From contig DAOUWE010000005.1 in NCBI GenBank assembly GCA_030667285.1, positions 1 to 12,618 of the forward strand: 12,618 nt of DNA, given 5' to 3'. Within the stretch, counting starts at the first letter, position 1. Each line of letters starts with the position of its first letter. Source of the DNA: Candidatus Shapirobacteria bacterium. Its GTDB lineage: Bacteria > Patescibacteriota > Microgenomatia > UBA12405 > JAUWLS01. The notes beneath the pieces were generated by a model. That model had not been told where the DNA came from, did not search any database, and was given only the letters and a program-made list of their open reading frames with translations. The position numbers and the translations under genes are program-made. Below are positions 1 through 4,993 of this stretch, one piece after another.

Positions 1-433
1 CAAAACACAGTGTCCCTTTCGAGTGAATTCCATACCCCCAACAATTATTGCAATCAGGAGGTGTTTTCTTACACAGATTTGACTCCTGCTGAGCAATCGC
101 CACAATCAACCGATAATCAATCCCGTGTTTCTGCGACAACTCAAAAATCAAATCCGAATAAGCAACCAACGGTGATTTATATTTCAAGAGGTATTCCTTT
201 AACAAAATCGGTCTGGCATCAGCTCCTAGAATCAACCCTGATTGTTCAGACTCGGGTCGAATTTCCGCCTCTCCGATCACCGGCCCCTTTCCACCAATAA
301 AGCTTTTGCCGATCTTCGTCGAAACTAAATTACTTCCGCTTGATCCAAAAATCAAAACAAAAATTATCCCCACAAAAAGAGGAGTTATCAATAAATACGA
401 AACAACAAAAAGAATTCTATCTTTTTTGTCCAT
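1..433 (-). CDS. Membrane-anchored lysozyme/lytic transglycosylase-like protein (partial, 3' end outside window)
   Basis: An open frame of 144 codons runs from ATG 433 to the window edge with no stop, so the C-terminal part is missing. Residues about 7-30 form one strongly hydrophobic segment after a charged start (MDKKDR), so the rest is probably outside the membrane. Around residues 105-117 there is a helix ending in AIAQQESNLC. The Glu of this QES motif (about residue 117) sits where SLT/goose-lysozyme-like muralytic enzymes keep their catalytic Glu, and WGYGIHSKG follows soon after. Five cysteines lie in this last visible stretch and could form disulfides. Start choice: ATG 436 and ATG 433 are adjacent and in frame; 433 has an AGGA seven bases upstream. 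The gene is divergent from tig. Peptidoglycan cleavage is inferred from the short motif; a catalytically dead relative or a different lysozyme-fold family is possible. Confidence 0.68.
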   Translation of the reverse strand, partial: MDKKDRILFVVSYLLITPLFVGIIFVLIFGSSGSNLVSTKIGKSFIGGKGPVIGEAEIRPESEQSGLILGADARPILLKEYLLKYKSPLVAYSDLIFELSQKHGIDYRLIVAIAQQESNLCKKTPPDCNNCWGYGIHSKGTLCF

Positions 434-439
434 CATTCA

Positions 440-469
440 ATCCTATCTTTATTACCACACTCCTGTCAA
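440..469 (-). promoter_or_regulatory. Predicted promoter of the muralytic-like gene
   Basis: On the minus strand a consensus -35 TTGACA (469-464) is followed after 18 bp by TAGGAT (445-440), six bases before ATG 433. This would put transcription start at or next to the start codon. A second possible -10 is the extended element TGGTAATAA (457-449). The -35 is exact; which -10 is used is uncertain. Confidence 0.45.
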
Positions 470-498
470 TTGACTTAAAAAGACTCATTGTTTAAACT
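470..498 (+). promoter_or_regulatory. Predicted tig promoter, leaderless geometry
   Basis: TTGACT (470-475), a 17-bp spacer and TAAACT (493-498) are followed by six bases and then the tig ATG at 505. A start site seven bases after the -10 would fall on the A of the ATG. No Shine-Dalgarno lies upstream of the ATG, which agrees with a leaderless message. The -35 abuts the divergent -35 of the upstream gene. Confidence 0.5.
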
Positions 499-504
499 CA
501 GACC

Positions 505-1356
505 ATGAAAAAAAACAATCCGCTCGAAAAAAACAAAGATGGTTCTTTTACCCTAACCGTCAGCATAACTAAAAATCAACTAGAAAAACAAAAAACCAAG
601 ACCCTGGAGCTTTTCGCATCCACCTTAGAAGTAGAAGGTTTTAGAAAAGGACAAGTTCCTCCCAAGATTGCCAAAACCAAAATTGACGAAAACGAACTCG
701 CAAATCAGTCCATTCAAAAAATCCTAAACCAAGCCTATGCCGACCTTATCAAAAAACATTCCCTTAAACCGGTTCTCCCTCCCAGAATCAAAGTTTCCCC
801 CTCAAAAGATAAAAAGGATGAAGACATCATTGTCGAGATCAGGTCTTGCGAAAGACCTGTTCTGGTACTAAAAGACTATCGAGAAGAAATTAAGAGCCTT
901 AATGCTAAGAAAAAAATCTGGACTCCGGGCCAAGAAGAAAAAGATCAAAAAGAAGAAAGCGATCGGGACAAGGAAGAGCACCTTCAAAAAATTCTGACTG
1001 TTCTTGTTGGACTTTCCAAAATTACCATGCCCCAGTTTCTATTAGAAGAAGAGACCAATCGCAAACTCAGCGGTCTTATAGACCAAACCCAACAACTCGG
1101 CATGAGTCTAGAAGATTACTTCCGATCCAAAAATACCAATCTAGAAACTTTCAGGGCCGAGTTCCAAAAACAACTAGAAAACGAATGGAAAGTAAACTTA
1201 ATTCTCGAAAAAGTAGCCGATGATCTCAAAACCGTCGTCACTCCGGAAGAAATTGAAAAAGGTATTCCCGAAAAAGCCAAAAAAACTGCTGACCGATATC
1301 TTCTGGCCAAGATTTTAAGACAAAGAAAAACCATAGAGAAGCTAACCCAGATCTAA
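505..1356 (+). CDS. tig: Trigger factor, short form lacking the PPIase domain
   Basis: Ribosome-associated chaperone that receives nascent chains at the exit tunnel. The N-terminal ribosome-binding domain is clear: residues 45-52 read GFRKGQVP, matching the GFRxGxxP signature that contacts L23/L29, with the usual beta strand before it (GSFTLTVSIT). The C-terminal arm domain is recognisable from about residue 160 (ILTVLVGLSKITMPQFLLEE) through SLEDYFR to TPEEIEKGI. The FKBP-like prolyl isomerase domain that normally lies between them is absent: only a charged linker (about 125-155) remains, and the protein is 283 residues against about 430 usually. The ATG at 505 has no Shine-Dalgarno and sits six bases after a -10-like hexamer. 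The next gene begins 59 bp downstream with its own promoter-like sequence. The family call is firm; loss of isomerase activity is inferred from the missing domain. Confidence 0.9.
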   Translation: MKKNNPLEKNKDGSFTLTVSITKNQLEKQKTKTLELFASTLEVEGFRKGQVPPKIAKTKIDENELANQSIQKILNQAYADLIKKHSLKPVLPPRIKVSPSKDKKDEDIIVEIRSCERPVLVLKDYREEIKSLNAKKKIWTPGQEEKDQKEESDRDKEEHLQKILTVLVGLSKITMPQFLLEEETNRKLSGLIDQTQQLGMSLEDYFRSKNTNLETFRAEFQKQLENEWKVNLILEKVADDLKTVVTPEEIEKGIPEKAKKTADRYLLAKILRQRKTIEKLTQI

Positions 1357-1380
1357 AAACCTCTAAGCGTCCCATAATAC

Positions 1381-1409
1381 TAGACTTTCAATCTGGCCTG
1401 GTGTAAAAT
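1381..1409 (+). promoter_or_regulatory. Predicted promoter of the coiled-coil gene, leaderless geometry
   Basis: TAGACT (1381-1386), a 17-bp spacer and TAAAAT (1404-1409) are followed by six bases and GTG 1416. The expected start site coincides with the GTG, the same spacing as at tig. The -35 is weak (4 of 6 to consensus); the -10 matches 5 of 6. Confidence 0.45.
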
Positions 1410-1415
1410 GAGCCT

Positions 1416-1958
1416 GTGTTCGATCCATTCACTAGCAAATCTCCAAAAAAAAAGCAGGGCAAGGCGAGCTCGTTCGAAATTTTAAAAGAACCGACCGCCG
1501 GTATTCCTGATCCGACTGAAAAATTCCCTCAGGGTAAAACTCTTTTTGAACAAAAAGAAACTTTAGAGAAAAAATTCAAAAAAGAATTTCTTTACCAAGC
1601 TCAGCGCATACGCACTGAAGAAAAAGAAATCTTTAATCGAGAAAAGGGGAAACTCAAAGAACAAATTGATGGTCTGAAACTAGAAATCAAGGCCATGGCT
1701 GATTCTACTCAAGAATTGGAAACTGAGGTTAAAAAAGCCTCCCTGATAGAACCAAGAGAAGTAAACGAATACCAAACAAACTTCTTAAAACGTCTTAAAA
1801 ACTTCATCAAGAATTTCAGAAAGAATCTTGACGAAGCCAGTCAGTGGCTCGAAACTCTCAATCAAAGATCCGGCAAACGCTTCTGGGGACGAGTCAAAAA
1901 AGGAGGGTCTTCTTATCTCCTTTCCGGTGAACATTCCGCCTCCCGCGCCGCCGCCTAA
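1416..1958 (+). CDS. Hypothetical coiled-coil protein, DUF5660-like
   Basis: 180 residues, highly charged and with no membrane segment or signal peptide, so probably cytoplasmic. The N-terminal third is Lys/Pro-rich and probably disordered (MFDPFTSKSPKKKQGK). Residues about 45-115 have the Glu/Lys heptad-like pattern of a coiled coil. The C-terminal third ends with helices and a WLETLNQRSGKRFWGRVKKG stretch. That ending (tryptophan-rich helix, then WGxVKKxG...LLSxE) resembles what I recall of DUF5660, a family of unknown function found almost only in Patescibacteria; this is memory, not a search. GTG is taken as the start because no in-frame ATG lies near and TAAAAT lies six bases upstream. 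It sits between tig and tRNA-Val/thrS, so a link to translation is possible but unproven. Function unknown. Confidence 0.8.
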   Translation: MFDPFTSKSPKKKQGKASSFEILKEPTAGIPDPTEKFPQGKTLFEQKETLEKKFKKEFLYQAQRIRTEEKEIFNREKGKLKEQIDGLKLEIKAMADSTQELETEVKKASLIEPREVNEYQTNFLKRLKNFIKNFRKNLDEASQWLETLNQRSGKRFWGRVKKGGSSYLLSGEHSASRAAA

Positions 1959-1960
1959 GC

Positions 1961-1969
1961 TGTTATAAT
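1961..1969 (+). promoter_or_regulatory. Extended -10 promoter for tRNA-Val and thrS
   Basis: TGTTATAAT is a perfect extended -10 (TGnTATAAT), three bases after the stop codon of the preceding gene. Transcription would start near 1976, about eight bases before the mature tRNA 5' end, leaving a short 5' leader for RNase P. No convincing -35 is seen, as is common for extended -10 promoters. thrS has no separate promoter between it and the tRNA, so this one probably drives both. Confidence 0.65.
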
Positions 1970-1983
1970 AACCCTACCTTTTC

Positions 1984-2057
1984 GAGCCTATGGCTCAGTT
2001 GGTTAGAGCGCTTCGTTGACATCGAAGAGGTCACTGGTTCGAGTCCAGTTAGGCTCA
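1984..2057 (+). tRNA. tRNA-Val (anticodon GAC)
   Basis: A full cloverleaf of 74 nt. The acceptor stem GAGCCTA/TAGGCTC is perfectly paired, the D stem is GCTC/GAGC around AGTTGGTTA, the anticodon stem is CTTCG/CGAAG with loop TTGACAT, the variable loop is short (AGGTC), and the T arm is ACTGG-TTCGAGT-CCAGT. Anticodon GAC reads GUC and GUU valine codons. The discriminator is A (2057). The 3' CCA is not encoded (the next bases are CTA), so it must be added by a nucleotidyltransferase. The thrS ATG begins only two bases after the discriminator base. Confidence 0.96.
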
Positions 2058-2059
2058 CT

Positions 2060-3781
2060 ATGGAAAATAAACTAGAAGCACTAAGGCATTCCACAGAACA
2101 TGTTCTAACTCAAGCCATGCTTGAACTTTATCCCGAAAAATTTCTAATGGCCATGGGTCCTGCCACAGATGAAGGTTTCTATTTCGATTTTGAACCCCTA
2201 AAAGACTTTAAAATAAACGAAGAACTCTTTCCCGAAATCGAAGAAAAAATACAAGAAATTATTAAAAGGGATCTGTCTTTCGTCAAAAAGGAAATTTCCA
2301 TTAAAGAAGCCAAAAAACTATTTAAGGGCAACCCCTACAAACAAGAATGGCTAGACGAAATAAAAGAAAAAGGCGAAAAAATTTCTGTTTATTGGACCGG
2401 AAAAGATTTTGTCGATCTCTGCAAAGGTCCTCATCTTAAATCCACCGGTCAAATCAAAGCTTTTAAACTTCTCTCTGTCGCCGGAGCCTACTGGCATGGT
2501 GACGAAAAAAACAAAATGCTCACTCGCATTTACGGCACGGCCTTTTTCAACAAAAAAGAATTAAAAAAATATCTTTGGCAAATAGAAGAATCAAAAAAAC
2601 GTGATCATCGGAAAATAGGAAAAGAGCTAAATCTATTCTCTTTTCATAAAGAAGGTCCCGGTTTTGTTTTCTGGCATCCAAAGGGCTATGTGCTCTACCA
2701 AGAACTAATTGAATATTGGAGAAAAATTCACAAAGAAAAAGGATACGTCGAAATCAAAACCCCAACCCTGCTCTCTATGCCTGTTTGGAAAAAAAGCGGA
2801 CACGTAGATAATTTCTTAGACAAAATGTACTTAGTTCGAACCAAGGGATCTAAAAAAGCAGAATACGCCGTTAAACCCATGAACTGCGACGGTGGAATGT
2901 TGGTTTACAAAACCCAACCGCATTCGTATCGAGAACTTCCTATCAGAATGGGAGAGCTTGGAGTAGTTCATCGCCATGAAAGTTCCGGAGAAATACACGG
3001 CCTCATGAGAGTAAGAGAATTCACCCAAGACGATGCTCACATCTACTGCACTCCAAAACAGGTAAAAGGCGAGTTAAAAGCCGCCATTGCTCTCTGCAAA
3101 CAAATGTACAAAACCTGTGGTTTGCCTCTAAACCATATCGAATTGTCTACTCGACCCGAAAAATTTATCGGATCTAAGTCTGTATGGGAAAAGGCGGAAA
3201 ACACAATGAAAGAAGTTCTTAAAGAAGAAAAAATTGACCACCGTATCAATGAGGGGGATGGTGCCTTTTACGGCCCCAAGCTAGATTTCCATATTAAAGA
3301 CTGTCTGGGAAGAACTTTTCAATGCGGAACCATCCAGCTTGATTTTGCTCAACCTGATAATTTTGATTTAACCTATACCGACAAAAACGGTCAAAAGAAA
3401 AGACCTGTCATGATCCACAGAACTATCTATGGTTCCCTGGAACGATTCATTGGCCTCCTCATTGAAAACTTCGCCGGTGCTTTTCCTGTCTGGCTTTCGC
3501 CCGTTCAAGTTAAAATTATCCCCATCACCAACGAACAAGAAGAATATGCCCAAAAAGTAGCTAAAGAGCTGGAAAAAAATAACATTCGCTTTGATCTTGA
3601 TAGTCGCTCTTCTACTATGCAAGCCAAAATCAGAGATGGTCAAAAAGAAAAAGTTCCTTATATGTTGATCATCGGCCAAAAGGAAGCCTCTAAAAAAGAA
3701 ATGTCTGTTTCGGTAAGACGGCGCGACGAAAAAGATTTAGGGATTATGTCGCTCAAATCTTTCATAACATCAATAAAATAA
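2060..3781 (+). CDS. thrS: Threonyl-tRNA synthetase lacking the TGS domain
   Basis: Charges tRNA-Thr with threonine in the cytoplasm. 573 residues, about 70 fewer than E. coli ThrRS; the N-terminal TGS domain is missing and the protein starts directly at the editing domain. Editing-site residues are present: H10 and H14 (HSTEH), C121 and H125 (CKGPH). The catalytic zinc ligands are C276 (MNCDG), H327 (DDAHIY) and H453 (MIHRTIYGS). Their spacing of 51 and 126 residues equals that of C334/H385/H511 in E. coli ThrRS. Class II motif 2 (about 300-320) and the C-terminal anticodon-binding domain (about 475-573) are intact. The start must lie before H10, and no in-frame start codon exists upstream within the tRNA, so ATG 2060 is well fixed. 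It has no Shine-Dalgarno: the preceding bases are the tRNA acceptor stem. infC follows 51 bp downstream. Confidence 0.96.
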   Translation: MENKLEALRHSTEHVLTQAMLELYPEKFLMAMGPATDEGFYFDFEPLKDFKINEELFPEIEEKIQEIIKRDLSFVKKEISIKEAKKLFKGNPYKQEWLDEIKEKGEKISVYWTGKDFVDLCKGPHLKSTGQIKAFKLLSVAGAYWHGDEKNKMLTRIYGTAFFNKKELKKYLWQIEESKKRDHRKIGKELNLFSFHKEGPGFVFWHPKGYVLYQELIEYWRKIHKEKGYVEIKTPTLLSMPVWKKSGHVDNFLDKMYLVRTKGSKKAEYAVKPMNCDGGMLVYKTQPHSYRELPIRMGELGVVHRHESSGEIHGLMRVREFTQDDAHIYCTPKQVKGELKAAIALCKQMYKTCGLPLNHIELSTRPEKFIGSKSVWEKAENTMKEVLKEEKIDHRINEGDGAFYGPKLDFHIKDCLGRTFQCGTIQLDFAQPDNFDLTYTDKNGQKKRPVMIHRTIYGSLERFIGLLIENFAGAFPVWLSPVQVKIIPITNEQEEYAQKVAKELEKNNIRFDLDSRSSTMQAKIRDGQKEKVPYMLIIGQKEASKKEMSVSVRRRDEKDLGIMSLKSFITSIK

Positions 3782-3809
3782 CCCCCTCATGTGGAACTTC
3801 TGCCTACTC

Positions 3810-3820
3810 TATAGTAAACT
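3810..3820 (+). promoter_or_regulatory. Possible -10 region upstream of infC
   Basis: In the 51-bp thrS-infC gap, TATAGT (3810-3815) and the overlapping TAAACT (3815-3820) are -10-like. Use of either would give a leader of only about 6-11 nt, too short for a normal Shine-Dalgarno, and none is seen. No good -35 accompanies them. infC may simply be read through from thrS. Confidence 0.3.
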
Positions 3821-3832
3821 TACCCACACACT

Positions 3833-4414
3833 GTGAGTAAACGTTATCAAAAAAGAAGGTATTCACGAGAGCCTTACTACAAAACAAACTGGGCCATAAG
3901 GGCTCAAGAGGTCAGGCTTTTGGATGCCAAAGGAAAACAAATTGGAGTCTTGTCTATTGAAAAAGCCAGAGAAATGGCTCGAGAACAAGAATTGGATTTA
4001 ATAGAAATTGTCGAAAAAGCCAAACCCCCGGTTGTCAAGTTAATTAAGTTTTCCAAATTTAAATATCTGGAAAAGAAAAAATTAAAAGCCAAACCCAAAA
4101 AGGGCGGGGGAAACTTAAAGGAAATAAGACTTACCCCTTTTATCGGCCAAAAGGATTTAGAAATCCGCCTCAAAAGAATGAAAAAGTTCCTTACTGCTGG
4201 ACATAAAGTAAAAGTTTCTATAAAATTCATTGGTCGTCAGGTTACCAAGCCGGAATTTGGTCGTAAACTGGTTGAAAGATTCCAAGAAGAATTAGAAGGA
4301 ATCGCTATTCTGGAAATCAATCCCAAGTTGGTTCATAAAAGAATGTATGCCACTTTCGCCCCAACAAAAAAAACTAAAACAAACAAAGATGAAAAAAGCA
4401 CACAAAAAACATAA
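3833..4414 (+). CDS. infC: Translation initiation factor IF-3
   Basis: IF-3 binds the 30S subunit, keeps it apart from 50S and checks start-codon/initiator-tRNA pairing. 193 residues, close to the usual 180. The N-terminal domain has IRAQEVRLLDAKGKQIGVLS and the ELDLIEI...PPVVKLIKFSKFKY segment; the C-terminal domain has KEIRLTPFIGQKDLEIRLKR and KVKVSIKFIGRQ. Both halves and the linker are present. The N-terminus is unusually basic (KRYQKRRYSR), and a Lys/Thr-rich tail follows the fold. The start is GTG; the rare AUU start used for self-regulation in E. coli infC is not seen. No Shine-Dalgarno precedes it. The last 26 bases overlap rpmI in another frame, which suggests translational coupling. 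Confidence 0.95.
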   Translation: MSKRYQKRRYSREPYYKTNWAIRAQEVRLLDAKGKQIGVLSIEKAREMAREQELDLIEIVEKAKPPVVKLIKFSKFKYLEKKKLKAKPKKGGGNLKEIRLTPFIGQKDLEIRLKRMKKFLTAGHKVKVSIKFIGRQVTKPEFGRKLVERFQEELEGIAILEINPKLVHKRMYATFAPTKKTKTNKDEKSTQKT

Positions 4415-4598
4415 ATCTAAAAGCTCGGTAAAAAAACGCTTCGTTGTCACCAAGACCGGAAAAGTACTGAGACGTTCTTCCGGCATTCGTCATCTTCGAC
4501 GCAACAAGACCAAAAAACAACTACGTCGTCTCAAACAAAAAAAGCTTGTTAGTCCAGGTTTCGCCAAAAAAGTTAAAAAAATATTAGGATTAACATGA
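4389..4598 (+). CDS. rpmI: 50S ribosomal protein L35 (bL35)
   Basis: 69 residues, very basic, with the L35 pattern: MKKAHKKHKSKSSVKKRFVV at the N-terminus, then TKTGKV, RRSSGIRHLRRNK and a Lys/Arg-rich end. It binds 23S rRNA in the large subunit. An in-frame ATG at 4347 exists, but the family begins right at the MK-x-HK motif, so 4389 is preferred. The chosen start lies inside infC (26-nt overlap) with no Shine-Dalgarno, and the gene ends by overlapping rplT at ATGA, so translation of the three genes is probably coupled. It ends in TGA, showing TGA is a stop here. Confidence 0.93.
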   Translation: MKKAHKKHKSKSSVKKRFVVTKTGKVLRRSSGIRHLRRNKTKKQLRRLKQKKLVSPGFAKKVKKILGLT

Positions 4599-4936
4599 GA
4601 ATAAAAACAGGAACTGTCAGGCGAAAAAGACATAAAAAAATACTGAAGCTGGCTAAGGGTTATTGGATGAAGAGAAGCAAGTTGTTCACGGTTGCTAATC
4701 AAGCCGTACTACACGCCGGTCAATATGCTTTCCATGGAAGGAAACGCAAAAAAAGAGATTTAAGAAGGCTCTGGATCATGCGCTTAAACGCCTCTCTCAA
4801 AACCCACGACGTTAAATACTCTGTTTTCATAAATCAACTCAAGAAAAAGAAGGTTGATCTGAACCGAAAAGTAATGTCCGAACTCGCTTTAAAAGATCCT
4901 TCTGCTTTTAAAAAACTCGTCGATTTTGTAAAATAA
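4595..4936 (+). CDS. rplT: 50S ribosomal protein L20 (bL20)
   Basis: 113 residues, the usual size. The conserved basic N-terminus (RIKTGTVRRKRHKKILKLAKGYW) forms the long rRNA-binding helix, followed by QYAFHGRKRKKRDLRRLWIMRLNA and the C-terminal DPSAFKKLVDFVK. L20 is an early 23S rRNA-binding assembly protein and in several bacteria also represses its own infC-rpmI-rplT operon. No L20-type leader is visible before infC here. The start overlaps the rpmI stop (ATGA). The stop codon TAA at 4934-4936 runs directly into AGGAGGT, the first arm of an attenuator-like structure before pheS. Two Phe codons (4907 and 4925) lie close upstream of that structure. Confidence 0.96.
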   Translation: MRIKTGTVRRKRHKKILKLAKGYWMKRSKLFTVANQAVLHAGQYAFHGRKRKKRDLRRLWIMRLNASLKTHDVKYSVFINQLKKKKVDLNRKVMSELALKDPSAFKKLVDFVK

Positions 4937-4980
4937 GGAGGTTCTTGGTATAAAAAAGTCAGACCTCCTACCAAGGAGGT
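4936..4980 (+). promoter_or_regulatory. Candidate pheST attenuator with mutually exclusive hairpins
   Basis: Two copies of AGGAGGT (4936-4942 and 4974-4980) flank one complementary ACCTCCT (4963-4969). Pairing of copy 1 with the complement leaves copy 2 free; pairing with copy 2 makes a 7-bp, 4-base-loop terminator. CTTGGTA (4944-4950) can also pair with TACCAAG (4969-4975), again breaking the terminator. This is the logic of a transcription attenuator. A weak promoter-like pair TTGTAA (4926-4931), 17 bp, TATAAA (4949-4954) overlaps it. The pairings are read directly; the regulation is inferred. Confidence 0.5.
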
Positions 4981-4985
4981 TTTTT
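4962..4985 (+). terminator. Intrinsic terminator between rplT and pheS
   Basis: ACCTCCT (4963-4969), loop ACCA and AGGAGGT (4974-4980) form a GC-rich hairpin followed by six T (4980-4985), a textbook rho-independent terminator. It ends only eight bases before the pheS ATG, inside an otherwise compact operon, so it is likely conditional. Confidence 0.75.
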
Positions 4986-4993
4986 GTTAACTA

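Noticed and set aside
10..300. Plus-strand ORF of 96 codons from GTG
   Set aside because: The minus strand of the same bases encodes a membrane helix and a QES/WGYGIH muralytic-like protein with promoter and start; the plus-strand reading has low-complexity composition and no recognisable motif.
3782..3832. L20-responsive leader before infC
   Set aside because: The gap is only 51 bp with no hairpin or terminator, too small for the known L20 leader types.
4347..4388. Upstream ATG for rpmI giving 14 extra residues
   Set aside because: L35 proteins begin at the MK-x-HK motif; the extra residues overlap infC further and have no family support.
4596..4598. Possible TGA recoding (code 25 or 4)
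   Set aside because: TGA ends rpmI and pheS at the expected family lengths, so it is a true stop.
4945..4953. Minimal ORF TTG-GTA-TAA after AGGAGG
   Set aside because: Only three bases separate the Shine-Dalgarno-like run from the TTG; too short and poorly placed to claim.
4937..4993. T-box riboswitch before pheST
   Set aside because: The leader is under 60 nt and lacks the T-box core and a specifier loop.
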